Origin: CAWEBF01 sp963807235
GTDB taxonomy: Bacteria > Acidobacteriota > Vicinamibacteria > Vicinamibacterales > UBA2999
DNA length: 64,000 nt
Direction: 5' to 3'
Assembly: GCA_963807235.1 (NCBI GenBank)
Contig: CAWEBF010000028.1
Span: 62,001-126,000, forward strand
Position numbers and translations under genes: made by a program. Each line of letters starts with the position of its first letter. Positions within the stretch are counted from its first letter, which is position 1. Below the pieces are notes generated by a model. That model was not told the DNA's origin, made no database searches, and saw only the letters and a program-made list of their open reading frames with translations. Positions 1 through 9,055 of the stretch are shown here, one piece after another.

Positions 1-945
1 TCCATGGTTCTGCGACGTGATCTCCACCTTGCCCGAGTGCAGCTCCTTCACCGGGTGGTTGGCGCCGCGATGGCCGAACTTGAGTTTGAACGTCTTGCCT
101 CCGAGCGCCAGGCCCAGCACCTGATGGCCCAGGCAGATGCCGAACATCGGCAGGCCCGTCCCCACCAGCTCCTTCACGTTGTCGATGGCGTAGGTCAACG
201 CCGCCGGATCGCCGGGGCCGTTGCTCAGGAAGATGCCATCCGGACCCGACGCCAGCAAATCCGCGGCGGGCGCCGTGGCGGGAAACACCGTCACATCGCA
301 CCCGTACCAGTCGAGGCGGCGGAGGATGTTGTATTTGATGCCCAGGTCGTAGGCCGCCACCCGCAGGCGGCGATCCGACGTGCGCTGCGGCGCGATCCCC
401 AGGGCGCGCTGGTCGGCCTCGCCGGCATCGGCCGACATCTCGCGCCACTCGAACGGTCTGGCACACGTGACGTTCTGCACCAGGTCGGCGCCTTCCATCT
501 TCGGAATCGACTTCGCCTGCTCCACGAGCGCCGCCGGATCCGCTGGCCCTGTCGCGATGACCCCGCGCATGACACCCGCCGACCGCAGGACGCGCGTCAA
601 CGCGCGCGTGTCGATGTCGGCGATGGCCACGATGCCGTGCCTCACCAGGTAGTCGCGCAACGTGCTGTCGGCGCGCCAGTTGCTGGCGCGTGGGGAGGCT
701 TCGCGCATCACGAAGCCCGCCACCTGCGGCCCGCGGGATTCTTCGTCGCCCGCCGACACCCCGTAGTTGCCGATCTGGGGCGCCGTCATGGTCACGATCT
801 GCCCGGCGTAGGAGGGGTCGGTCAACACCTCCTGATAGCCGGTCATGCTGGTGTTGAAGACCACTTCTCCCCGGGCCTCGCCGGGCGCGCCAGCGGCAAC
901 ACCGCGGTACCAGGTGCCGTCTTCGAGGGCCAGTGTCGCGATCAT
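1..945 (-). CDS. carA: carbamoyl-phosphate synthase small subunit (3' end outside window)
   Basis: Glutaminase subunit of carbamoyl-phosphate synthase. It releases ammonia from glutamine for the large subunit CarB, feeding pyrimidine and arginine synthesis in the cytoplasm. Reading leftward from an ATG at 945, 315 uninterrupted codons are visible. The N-terminus starts MIATLALEDGTWYRG and has the family landmarks FNTSMTGYQEVLTDPSY and GNYGV. Further on are the GATase class I elements LSNGPGDP and GICLGHQVLG, whose cysteine (about residue 271) is the nucleophile. The catalytic His/Glu pair lies beyond position 1, so completeness cannot be judged; the family is usually about 370-380 residues. 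It is transcribed divergently from bshC. The long plus-strand reading frame over the same bases has no recognisable protein. Confidence 0.96.
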   Translation of the reverse strand, partial: MIATLALEDGTWYRGVAAGAPGEARGEVVFNTSMTGYQEVLTDPSYAGQIVTMTAPQIGNYGVSAGDEESRGPQVAGFVMREASPRASNWRADSTLRDYLVRHGIVAIADIDTRALTRVLRSAGVMRGVIATGPADPAALVEQAKSIPKMEGADLVQNVTCARPFEWREMSADAGEADQRALGIAPQRTSDRRLRVAAYDLGIKYNILRRLDWYGCDVTVFPATAPAADLLASGPDGIFLSNGPGDPAALTYAIDNVKELVGTGLPMFGICLGHQVLGLALGGKTFKLKFGHRGANHPVKELHSGKVEITSQNHG

Positions 946-1104
946 GTAGTGTGGTGCCGCACTCCGGGTGGCCATTCAGTTGCGAGCACTGTCGCGCTGG
1001 CGTGACAGCACTCGCGGGTCAACTGGCGATCCTAACACGCGCGCGGCGATCTCTCGGCTGTCTGCCTTGACACTACGCGCGGCGCTCTGCCACAGTTCGT
1101 TCTG

Positions 1105-2757
1105 GTGCACCCGAACGCAGGCGCCGTCGCCGCGGACTCGAGCCTGCGCGTCGACATCCGCCGGTTTCCCTGGATCAATCGTCTCGCCGCAGACTACGCG
1201 TTCGATCCCAACCGCGTGTCGCCGTTCTTCGTAGGCGACGTGCGCGATACGCGCGGGTGGCAGCACGCCATCGCCCGCGTGCAGACACATCCCCGGCAAC
1301 GCGACACGCTGGCCACACTGCTCGACAATCAGCAGGCCCGCCGGAACGCCCCGCCGGCCGCGCGCGCCGCGACGGCGCGCGTGCGGGATCCCCGCGCGGT
1401 GGCGATTGTCACCGGCCAGCAGCCGGGACTCTTCGGCGGACCGCTCTTCACCGTGCTCAAGGCGCTGACAGCGCTCCGGCTGGCGGACTTCGTGCGCGAC
1501 ACCTACGATGTCCCGACAGTGCCGGTGTTCTGGGTGGACGCCGAAGACCACGACTGGAAGGAAATCAACGCGTGCGGTGTGCTGGACGCCGAGGCCGCGC
1601 CGCGTACAGTGTCGATCGACGGCGAAGCTCCGCCATCGGGCCAGCCCGTCGCGCGCGTGCAGCTGGCCGCGTCGATCGAGGCCGCACTGGGGGCGCTGGA
1701 AGCGGCGCTTCCAGCCACCGAATTCACCCCCGGTGTCCTTGCCGGCCTGCGCGAGGCGTACGCGCCCGGCCGGGGCATGGCGGACGCGTTCAGCCGATGG
1801 CTGGAGTCGGTGCTGGGGCCACGGGGCCTGGTGGTCTACGACTCCTCAGACCCGGGCGGCAAGCCGCTTGCGGCTGACCTCTTCTGCAGGGAACTGGAAA
1901 ACCCCGGTGCCACCGCCCAGCTGGCCACAGCGGCCGGTCAGGCACTTCAGGCGTTGGGCTATCACGCGCAGGTCACGCCGCACCCCGATTCCGCAGCCCT
2001 GTTTTGGCTGGGTGACGCGAGAGTGCCGATTCGCGCGACCGGCCAGGACCTGCAGATCGGGGACCGGGTGGAGTCGCGTCAAGCCCTCGCCTCCCACGCG
2101 CGCCAGCACCCCGAGGAGTTCAGCCCCAACGTCCTGCTGCGTCCGCTGGTGCAGGACACCCTGTTTCCCACGGCGTGCTACGTGGCCGGGCCGAGCGAGC
2201 TCGCCTATCTGGCTCAGCTGCGCACGGTGTACGAAGCCTTCGGCATTCCGATGCCGCTCATCCATCCGCGCGCCTCGGCCACCCTGGTCGACGCCAACGC
2301 TGCGCGGTTCCTCTCGCGCGGCGACGTGGCGTTCGAGTCGCTGCGGCCGCAGGACGAGTCGGCACTGAACGCGCTCCTCGAAGCCGCCTTGCCGGCATCG
2401 GTGGACGCGGCCGTCGATGGCGTACTTCGTGCACTCGAAGAACGCATGAACGTCCTGGCGCGTGAAGTGATGGTCGTCGATGCCACACTCGAGAACGCGG
2501 CCCGCTCGGCGCTGGGCCGGATGCAGGACGACGTCAAGAAGTTGCAGGCCAAAGTGTTGCAGGCGGCCAAACGCAAAGACGACACCTTGCGGCGCCAGTT
2601 CAAGCACGCGCAGGCGCAGGCGTTTCCGGGTGGTGATCCGCAGGAGCGCGTAATCGGTGCGGTGGCCTTCCTGAACAGATTCGGCCCGTCACTCATCGAC
2701 AGGCTCGCCGACGCGTTGACGCTGGACCTCGGCGTCCACACGGTGATCGCGCCCTGA
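1105..2757 (+). CDS. bshC: bacillithiol biosynthesis cysteine-adding enzyme BshC (putative)
   Basis: 550 residues, close to the usual BshC length of about 540. The family adds cysteine to glucosaminyl-malate in the last step of bacillithiol synthesis; in Acidobacteriota the exact thiol made is less certain. Visible family motifs are VTGQQPGLFGGPLFT near residue 95, VPVFWVDAEDHDWKEIN near 140, and a lysine/glutamine-rich coiled-coil segment (about 470-510) before the C-terminus. The chosen start is GTG at 1105, which keeps the conserved RRFPWINRLAADY start region; no strong ribosome binding site is visible. Neither bshA nor bshB lies nearby. It is divergent from carA and followed after 25 bases by the penicillin-binding protein gene. 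Confidence 0.88.
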   Translation: MHPNAGAVAADSSLRVDIRRFPWINRLAADYAFDPNRVSPFFVGDVRDTRGWQHAIARVQTHPRQRDTLATLLDNQQARRNAPPAARAATARVRDPRAVAIVTGQQPGLFGGPLFTVLKALTALRLADFVRDTYDVPTVPVFWVDAEDHDWKEINACGVLDAEAAPRTVSIDGEAPPSGQPVARVQLAASIEAALGALEAALPATEFTPGVLAGLREAYAPGRGMADAFSRWLESVLGPRGLVVYDSSDPGGKPLAADLFCRELENPGATAQLATAAGQALQALGYHAQVTPHPDSAALFWLGDARVPIRATGQDLQIGDRVESRQALASHARQHPEEFSPNVLLRPLVQDTLFPTACYVAGPSELAYLAQLRTVYEAFGIPMPLIHPRASATLVDANAARFLSRGDVAFESLRPQDESALNALLEAALPASVDAAVDGVLRALEERMNVLAREVMVVDATLENAARSALGRMQDDVKKLQAKVLQAAKRKDDTLRRQFKHAQAQAFPGGDPQERVIGAVAFLNRFGPSLIDRLADALTLDLGVHTVIAP

Positions 2758-2782
2758 CCTATACTGCCAACTGAGCGGCCTC

Positions 2783-5201
2783 TTGGCGCCACGATCCCAG
2801 GGCCAGCCGGCCCCGCCGACCCAGCCTCCGGGACGCCGTCCCCGGCGGCGCCGACCCGTGAAGCACTGGGCCATCATCGGCGCCGGCGTTGCCGCGGGCC
2901 TGTGCATCCTCGGGTTCATCATCGTTTACGTCTCCTTCTCACGGATGATCGACACGCGCCTCCACGGCGAGCGCGAACGCTCGCTGCCGCGGGTCTACGG
3001 CCGCCCCGTGGAGTTCCGCCGGGGGCAGGACTTCACGGAACAGGACCTCGTCGCGCGCCTGAACGACCTGGGCTATGCCCAGCGCTCGAGGGTGCAACAG
3101 CGCGGGGAGTTTGCAATTCGCCAGAACGAGATCTGGCTGGCGCCGCGGGGCGGCGAGCTGGCGGGAAAACAGGCTCAAGCTCATCCTGCCGGTCCGCCCG
3201 CCGCGACGCGGCGGCGTGCGGCGGGGCATCCAGGCCATCGAGGTCGTGGGCGAGGGCCGCACCGACGTGGTGGACATTGACCCGCCGCTGCTGACGGCGC
3301 TGATGCCGTCGGGTATGCGGCAGAAGACGCGCCGTGTGCCGCTCGGAACGATCCCGCTACGCGTGCAGCAAGCCGTGCTGGCGATCGAGGACCAGAGCTT
3401 CTATTCCCACCCGGGCATCAACCCCTTCCGGCTGGTGCTGGCCCTCGTCCGTAATCTCACGGGGGACGAGGCCCCAACCGGCGCCAGCACCATCACGCAG
3501 CAGCTCTCGCGCATGTTCTTCCTGTCCGACGAGTTCAATGCCGAGTTGCAAAGCGGCGAGCGGGGCCGCAGCCTGGCGTCCTACGTGCGCAAAGCGCGCG
3601 AGACCCTGATGTCGCTGGTACTCGAACGGCGCGCCTCGAAGCAGGAGATCCTCGAGCTCTACCTGAACGACGTGTACCTGGGCCAGCGCGGATCGTTCGC
3701 GATCCACGGCGTGGCTGAGGCCGCGCGGATCTTTTTCGGCAAGGACGTCGCCAACATCAGCGTGGCGGAGGCAGCCCTCATCGCGGGGATCATCCAGGCT
3801 CCGGCAACGCGATCGCCGTTTGCCAACGCCAATCGCTCCGTGGAGCGCCGCAACGTCGTTCTCGGGGCGATGCGGGCCGAGGGGTTCATCTCGGAGTCGG
3901 ACCACGATCGCGCGGTGCGCGAACCGCTGCAGGTCGCTGCCCGCGCCGTTGACAACGAGGCGCCCTACTTCGTGGACCTGGTCAGCCAGCAGGTGGAGGA
4001 GGCGTTCGGCACGGCGACAGCATCGGCAAACCGTGTGGACGTCTACACCACGCTCGACCTGAACCTGCAGAAGGCGGCGCTCGACGCCGTGCGGTCGGGC
4101 CTCGCCAAGGTGGACGAGGCGTTGGCCAGCCGCCGGCGGAAGGTGCCCGGGCGGGCGCAGGCGGCACTCGTGGCGGTGGATCCGCGTACCGGCGAGATCC
4201 TGGCGCTCGTGGGCGGCCGGTCCTACAACCAGTCGCAGTTCAACCGCGCCGCCACGTCGCGGCGGCAGCCGGGCTCGGTGTTCAAGCCGTTCGTCTACCT
4301 GGCGGCGTTCGAGCACGCGGCGCGCACCGGCGAGCCCGACTTGACCGCGGCGTCCCTGACTCTCGACGAGCCGGCGCAGTTCGACTTCAACGGGGAGCTG
4401 TGGGAGCCGCGCAACTACGACGACTACGACGGCGAGATCACGTGGCGGCGGGCGCTGGCCATGTCGCGGAATCTGGGCACGATCCGTGTCGGCGAGCGCA
4501 TCGGGTTCAACACCATCGCGCAGCTGTGGCGGCGCGTCGGCGTCGGCCAGCCGCCGCGCGGCTTTCCGTCGATCACACTGGGAGTCTTCGAGCTCACGCC
4601 GCTCGAGGTGGCGCAGGCCTACACCCTCTTCACCAACGGCGGCCGCGTGCGCCCGCTCCGTGCGATCGCCCGCATCCAGGCCGACGCCAAGCCGATGGCG
4701 CCGAAGACTCCCGAGCTCGCGTCGGTCGCCAGCCCGCAGTCGGCCTTTCTCGTCACCAACATGATGCGCAGCGTGCTCAACGAAGGCACCGCCGGCGGCG
4801 CGCGCGGGATGGGGTTCGTGCACGACGCCGCCGGCAAGACGGGCACCACCAACGACCTGCGCGATGCCTGGTTCGTCGGGTTCACGCCGGAGCTGCTGAC
4901 CGTTGTCTGGGTGGGCTTCGACGACAACCAGCCACTGGGCCTCAGCGGCGGCCGGGCGGCGCTGCCCATCTGGACCGAGTTCATGAAGACGGCACTCGCG
5001 GGCAAGCCGAGCATCTCCTTCCAAGTGCCGCCTGGTATCACCTACGCCGACATCGACCGCCAAAGCGGCAAACTGGCGTTGCCGTCGTGCCCGAGCACCT
5101 TCACGGAGGCGTTTGCCGCCGGCACCGAGCCCCTCGAGTACTGCCCGCTCGACCACAGCGCCCTCCTGCTGGAGGAGACGGGCCTCCAGGAACCCCGGTA
5201 G
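2783..5201 (+). CDS. class A penicillin-binding protein (PBP1A/1B-like), one frameshift
   Basis: Bifunctional peptidoglycan glycosyltransferase/transpeptidase of about 805 residues. A proline/arginine-rich cytoplasmic tail is followed by one membrane anchor (HWAIIGAGVAAGLCILGF, about residues 29-46). The GT51 domain has LAIEDQSFYSHPGI and TGASTITQQLSR. The transpeptidase domain has SxxK as GSVFKPF, SxN as SRNLG, and KTG as GKTGTTND. The N-terminal frame (TTG start at 2783) and the main frame are out of register. The break falls in a run of four A at about 3165-3168, and dropping one A restores AGNRLKLIL. I therefore treat it as one gene with a probable sequencing insertion. The stop codon's last base begins the large inverted repeat. 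Confidence 0.9.
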
Positions 5202-5299
5202 CCAGCTGTCCTGAATTGTGGAATTGGGGTCGGGCTTAATTGCTCGGCGTTTGGCGCCAATTAAGCCCGACCCCAATTCCACAATTCAGGACAGCTGGC
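5201..5299. repeat. perfect inverted repeat, two 42-bp arms with 15-nt loop
   Basis: Bases 5201-5242 are exactly complementary to 5258-5299, leaving a 15-base loop (5243-5257). The arm is much richer in A+T than its surroundings and contains AATTGGGGTCGGGCTTAATT. It begins on the last base of the penicillin-binding protein stop codon and ends four bases before the TATAAT in front of xdhC. No T-run follows either arm, so it does not look like an ordinary intrinsic terminator, although it would form an extremely stable hairpin. It may be a REP/MITE-type unit such as those mobilised by REP-associated tyrosine transposases, but no transposase is visible in the window. Confidence 0.9.
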
Positions 5300-5302
5300 C
5301 CC

Positions 5303-5308
5303 TATAAT
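5303..5308 (+). promoter_or_regulatory. TATAAT -10 element for the xdhC-like gene
   Basis: A consensus TATAAT lies ten bases before the ATG at 5318. A transcription start about seven bases downstream would fall almost on the start codon, giving a leaderless or near-leaderless mRNA. The -35 position falls inside the right arm of the 42-bp inverted repeat and has no good consensus hexamer. Confidence 0.5.
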
Positions 5309-5317
5309 CAAAAGCGC

Positions 5318-6166
5318 ATGAACCAAGAGGTTTTCGCGGCGCTGGCCGAAGCTCTGGAACAGGGCGAAGAGACAGCGCTCGTGACCATCGTGGCGTCGAA
5401 CGGATCGACCCCGCAGCGCGTCGGCGCCAAGATGCTCGTCTACGCGGACGGCCGCACCGTCGGCACGATTGGCGGGGGCTGCTACGAGAACGACGCCTTC
5501 GGGCGCGCCCGCGAGGCGATTACCTCCAAACGCCCGGTGACGGTCAAATACGAGCTCAACGACGACTTCGCGCAGGAGACGGGTCTCGTGTGCGGCGGAC
5601 AGATGGAAGTGTTCATCGAGCCGGTGGAAGCATCCCCGGAAGTGTTCATCTTCGGGGCCGGCCACGTGGGCTACTGCGCCGCCAAGCTGGCCCACGACGT
5701 GGGCTTCCGCGTGCACGTCGTGGACGACCGGGAGAAGTTCGCCAACGCCGAGCGTTTCGGACCGGGGATTGACGTCGTGGTCGAGGACATCCCCGCGTGG
5801 CTGGCCGCGCGGCAGCTGCCTCCCACGGCTTATGCGGTCATCGTCACCAGGGGTCATCGGCACGACCTGGATGCGCTTCGCGCGCTGACGGCGTCTCCCG
5901 TGCGCTACCTGGGCCTCATCGGCAGCAAGGCCAAGGTCAAGCGCATCTTCGATGCGCTGCTCGAAGAGGGGCTGCCCCGCGAGCGGCTGGCCACCATTCA
6001 CGCCCCGATCGGTCTCGACATCGGCGCGATTACGCCCCAGGAAATCGGGGTCAGCATCGTGGCGGAGCTGATCGCGGTGAAACACGGCAAGACCCAGAAC
6101 GCCGGCGGCCAGGCCGTGAGCATGCGGTGGGACGGAGCGCTGCGCTATACTGGATCCGCGCGCTAA
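5318..6166 (+). CDS. XdhC/CoxI family protein
   Basis: 282 residues. XdhC-family proteins bind or sulfurate molybdenum cofactor and deliver it to xanthine-dehydrogenase-type enzymes. The N-terminal XdhC/CoxI domain shows VASNGSTPQRVGAKMLV and GTIGGGCYEN. The C-terminal half is a Rossmann-like domain starting PEVFIFGAGHVGYCAAKLA, with VTRGHRHDLDALRAL and LGLIGSKAKVKRIF. The ATG at 5318 follows a TATAAT closely. No xanthine dehydrogenase subunits lie in the window; the only molybdoenzyme here is the sulfite-oxidase-like protein 21 kb away, which uses a different cofactor form. The client is therefore unknown. It is followed by hrcA after 14 bases and may be co-transcribed with it. Confidence 0.88.
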   Translation: MNQEVFAALAEALEQGEETALVTIVASNGSTPQRVGAKMLVYADGRTVGTIGGGCYENDAFGRAREAITSKRPVTVKYELNDDFAQETGLVCGGQMEVFIEPVEASPEVFIFGAGHVGYCAAKLAHDVGFRVHVVDDREKFANAERFGPGIDVVVEDIPAWLAARQLPPTAYAVIVTRGHRHDLDALRALTASPVRYLGLIGSKAKVKRIFDALLEEGLPRERLATIHAPIGLDIGAITPQEIGVSIVAELIAVKHGKTQNAGGQAVSMRWDGALRYTGSAR

Positions 6167-6180
6167 GCCACTGATAAGCA

Positions 6181-7227
6181 ATGGGTTCTCACGAACTAGG
6201 CGATCGGGCCCGGCGGCTGCTTGCCGCCCTCGTCCAGGCATACATCGAGAAGGGTGAGGCCGTGTCGTCGCACGTCCTGGCCGTCGAGAGCGGGCTTGGT
6301 GTGTCTCCGGCGACCGTGAGGAACATCGTGGCCCAGCTCGAAGAGGCTGGATACGTCCACCAGCCCCACACCTCGGCCGGGCGCGTGCCAACCGATCTGG
6401 GCTACCGCGCGTTCGTGGATGCCCTGCTCGAGGACCGGCGTCCGTCCCGCCCGCCAGCCAACGTCGAGAACCGGATCCTGCAGCAGGCGGGGCGCTCGCC
6501 GCTGCTCGACGACCTGCTGGCCAACGTGTCGCACGTGGTCTCGCGCGCCGCACGCCAGGTGGGCTTTGCCATGGCGGTCAACGACGGCGCCGTGCTGCAG
6601 CGCATCGAGTTCGTGCCGCTGAGCGACACGCGCATCCTGGTGGTCGTGGTGTCGAACAACGGCCAGGTGACGCAGAAGGCCGTGGACCTGGACGAACTGC
6701 TGTCGTCGGACGACCTGTCCCACGCCGCGCGTTACCTGAACACCGAGTTCGCCGGGCTGCGGCTCCGCGAGGTTCGCGAGGCCGTGATGGTGCGGCTGCA
6801 CCAGGAGCGCACGCTCTACGACGCGCTGATGGCGCGTGCCCTGCGGCTGGCGCAGGCGTCGCTCGACGAGGTGGCGGACCAGCAGTCCTTCCACGTGGAA
6901 GGGGCCGCGTCGCTCATCAGCGACGACGCCGACGCACCGAGCCTTGCCACGCTGCGCGCGTTGCTCGGGATGATGGAGCAGAAGGAGCGGATGGTCCGCC
7001 TGCTGACCCGTTACATCGAAGGGCCCGGGCTGACCATCATCATTGGCGCCGAGCACAGCACGCCCGGCCTGCGGCCGTTCAGCCTCATCGCCGCGACCGC
7101 CGTGGGCGACGGCGCCACACGGACGATCGGCGTCATTGGCCCGACCCGCATGGATTATTCCCGCGCGATCGCGCTCGTGGACGGCACGACCCAGGTCGTC
7201 ACGCGCGTCTTGCGCGACACCAACTAA
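6181..7227 (+). CDS. hrcA: heat-inducible transcriptional repressor HrcA
   Basis: 348 residues, full length for HrcA, which represses heat-shock operons by binding CIRCE elements with help from GroEL. The N-terminal winged helix has the recognition-helix region LGVSPATVRNIVAQLEEAGY followed by HTSAGRVPTDLGYRAFVD, both hallmarks. The C-terminal regulatory part has GPTRMDYSRAIALVD. It is the first gene of hrcA-grpE-dnaJ, with 20 bases to grpE. I looked for an inverted TTAGCACTC repeat upstream and saw none, so the usual autoregulation is not evident here. dnaK is not adjacent. Confidence 0.96.
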   Translation: MGSHELGDRARRLLAALVQAYIEKGEAVSSHVLAVESGLGVSPATVRNIVAQLEEAGYVHQPHTSAGRVPTDLGYRAFVDALLEDRRPSRPPANVENRILQQAGRSPLLDDLLANVSHVVSRAARQVGFAMAVNDGAVLQRIEFVPLSDTRILVVVVSNNGQVTQKAVDLDELLSSDDLSHAARYLNTEFAGLRLREVREAVMVRLHQERTLYDALMARALRLAQASLDEVADQQSFHVEGAASLISDDADAPSLATLRALLGMMEQKERMVRLLTRYIEGPGLTIIIGAEHSTPGLRPFSLIAATAVGDGATRTIGVIGPTRMDYSRAIALVDGTTQVVTRVLRDTN

Positions 7228-7247
7228 CAACCCGACCTTTCGTTTGC

Positions 7248-7781
7248 ATGAACGACCCGAGCTTGGATCACAACGACGTACCCGATGACGCGCCCGCCGC
7301 GTCCACCGACGGTTCAGGGGAAACGCGCCAGCCCGACGAGCTGGGAGTGCTGCAAGGCGAGCGCGACGCGCTCCAGGATCGGCTGCTCCGGATTGCCGCC
7401 GAGTTCGACAATTACCGCAAGCGCATCGAGCGTGAACGGCGTGAACAGGCGGACGCGGCGGCCGAGAGCCTCCTGGTCGAGCTGTTGCCGATTGTGGACG
7501 ACCTCGAGCGCGCGCTCCAGGCCCCCGCCTCGGACGACGCCCTGCCCTATCGAGCCGGCGTGGAGCTGATTCTCCGTCAGATGCTCGAGCTGCTGCGCCG
7601 CCGCGGCGTCACCCCAATCGACGCGACGGGCACCACCTTCGATCCGCGCGTTCATCAAGCCGTCACTCAGGAGAAGAGCGACACCCACGACGAGGGGCAG
7701 ATCATCGAGGAGTTCCGCCGCGGCTACATGCTGGGTGATCGCCTCTTGCGCCCGGCGATGGTCAAGGTGGCCGCTTCGTGA
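7248..7781 (+). CDS. grpE: nucleotide exchange factor GrpE
   Basis: 177 residues. GrpE drives ADP release from DnaK in the cytoplasm. The acidic N-terminal tail leads into a long helix containing LLRIAAEFDNYRKRIERE, the family signature. The C-terminal beta domain has FDPRVHQAVTQEKSD and a GYMLGDRLLRPAMVKVA ending. Its TGA stop overlaps the GTG start of dnaJ (sequence GTGA at 7778-7781), so the two are probably translationally coupled. Confidence 0.96.
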   Translation: MNDPSLDHNDVPDDAPAASTDGSGETRQPDELGVLQGERDALQDRLLRIAAEFDNYRKRIERERREQADAAAESLLVELLPIVDDLERALQAPASDDALPYRAGVELILRQMLELLRRRGVTPIDATGTTFDPRVHQAVTQEKSDTHDEGQIIEEFRRGYMLGDRLLRPAMVKVAAS

Positions 7782-8920
7782 GCAAGCGCGACTACTACGA
7801 GGTCCTCGGGGTCTCCAAGACTGCGACGGATCAGGAAATCAAGAGCGCTTATCGCAAGCTGGCGCTGAAGCACCACCCCGATCGGAACCCCGGCGACAAG
7901 AAGGCCGAGGACCAGTTCAAGGAAGCGGCCGAGGCCTACTCGGTACTGGCCGACACCGACAAGCGACACATGTACGACCGCTTCGGCCACGCGGGCCTGG
8001 GCGGCGCGGCCACGGGCGGCTTCGACCCCAGCGTCTTCACGGGGTTCGAGGACATCCTGGGCGGGCTGGGCGACGTGTTCGGCTTCGGCGACATCTTCGG
8101 CGGCGGAGGGCGCCGGCGCGGGCCGCAGCGCGGCGCCGATCTGCGCTACGACCTGGAGATCTCGTTCGAGGAGTCGGCCAAGGGCTCGGAAACGACGCTT
8201 CAGATTCCCCGGCAGGATGCGTGCGAGACCTGCAAGGGCACCGGCGCGGCCGAGGGCTCGAAACCCACCACGTGCCCGCAGTGCAAGGGTCGCGGCCAGA
8301 TGCGCTACCAGCAGGGCTTCTTCACCGTGGCGCGGACGTGCGGGCAATGCCGCGGAACGGGCTCGGTGATCGCCAAGCCGTGCACCACGTGCCGGGGCGC
8401 GGGGCGCGTGCAGAAGGAACGCAAGTTGACCGTGCGCATCCCGGCCGGCATTTCGACGGGCCAGCGCATGCGGCTGACCAACGAGGGCGAGGCCGGGCCG
8501 GGCGGCGGACCGCCGGGCGACCTTTACGTGGTCGTCCACGTCCAGGACCACGCGTTCTTCCGGCGCGACGGCAACGACCTGCTCTGCGAGCTGCCGGTGC
8601 CGTTCACCACGCTGGCACTGGGCGGCGACGTGCAGGTGCCGACCCTGAACGGGGCCGAGCCGGTATCGATTCCGCAGGGCACGCAGACGGGCACGGCCTT
8701 CCGGCTCAAGGGCCACGGCATGCCCGACGTGGGGGGCCGCGGCGTCGGTGATCTGCACGTCATCGTGAAAGGTCAGACGCCAAGAAAACTCAACAAAGAG
8801 CAACGGAAGCTGCTCGAGCAGCTGGCCGCGACCATGCCTGCCGAGGCCCCCGAACCCACGCCGGCGCACGCCGGCGAGGATCGCGGCATCTTCGATCGCG
8901 TCAAGGACATCTTCGGATAG
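7778..8920 (+). CDS. dnaJ: molecular chaperone DnaJ
   Basis: 380 residues, full-length type I Hsp40. The J domain starts with KRDYYEVLGVSKTAT and carries the HPD loop (KHHPDRNPGDKKAEDQFKE). A Gly/Phe-rich segment follows (FGFGDIFGGGGRR). The zinc-binding region has four CxxCxGxG repeats: CETCKGTG, CPQCKGRG, CGQCRGTG and CTTCRGAG. The C-terminal substrate-binding domains end in IFDRVKDIFG. The GTG start at 7778 overlaps the grpE stop. A dnaK gene is not present in this window, so DnaK must be encoded elsewhere. Confidence 0.97.
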   Translation: MSKRDYYEVLGVSKTATDQEIKSAYRKLALKHHPDRNPGDKKAEDQFKEAAEAYSVLADTDKRHMYDRFGHAGLGGAATGGFDPSVFTGFEDILGGLGDVFGFGDIFGGGGRRRGPQRGADLRYDLEISFEESAKGSETTLQIPRQDACETCKGTGAAEGSKPTTCPQCKGRGQMRYQQGFFTVARTCGQCRGTGSVIAKPCTTCRGAGRVQKERKLTVRIPAGISTGQRMRLTNEGEAGPGGGPPGDLYVVVHVQDHAFFRRDGNDLLCELPVPFTTLALGGDVQVPTLNGAEPVSIPQGTQTGTAFRLKGHGMPDVGGRGVGDLHVIVKGQTPRKLNKEQRKLLEQLAATMPAEAPEPTPAHAGEDRGIFDRVKDIFG

Positions 8921-8928
8921 CGGCGTGC

Positions 8929-8975
8929 GAGAAAACTTGACCTTCGGAACTCGTACAGACCGGTCAAGTTTTCTC
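8929..8975. terminator. inverted repeat after dnaJ, probable transcription terminator
   Basis: GAGAAAACTTGACC (8929-8942) is exactly complementary to 8962-8975, with a 19-base spacer. The right arm itself carries TTTT. It begins eight bases after the dnaJ stop and would end the hrcA operon. The T-run is inside the stem rather than after it, so this is not a textbook intrinsic terminator, and a repeat-element origin is possible because a dispersed repeat starts immediately after. Confidence 0.5.
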
Positions 8976-8977
8976 CG

Positions 8978-9055
8978 CCCGCACGAAGTGCGGGCCAAAA
9001 GACACTGCCTTAGCGAGGCGGAGCCTGAACGATGCCTGGCGGAGGCTCGCTAACG
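8978..9055 (+). repeat. dispersed hairpin repeat, copy 1
   Basis: This is one of three related sequences in the window (others at 28189-28266 and 46586-46620). It begins with a hairpin of 7-bp arms (CCCGCAC/GTGCGGG) around GAA. That is followed by CCAAAAGACACTG and then a TAGCGAG...CTCGCTA dyad. The annotated ATG of prmA lies inside the second dyad, so the element supplies that gene's 5' end. Confidence 0.7.

Noticed and set aside
4..1005. Long plus-strand open frame over carA
   Set aside because: No recognisable protein; the minus strand encodes CarA with all family motifs. High GC makes such antisense frames common.
946..1104. Operator-like dyad in the carA-bshC gap
   Set aside because: GAGCACTGTC and GACAGCACTC are only partly complementary; too weak to report as a site.
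3357..5282. 641-codon minus-strand frame opposite the penicillin-binding protein gene
   Set aside because: Antisense shadow; the plus strand has GT51 and transpeptidase motifs.
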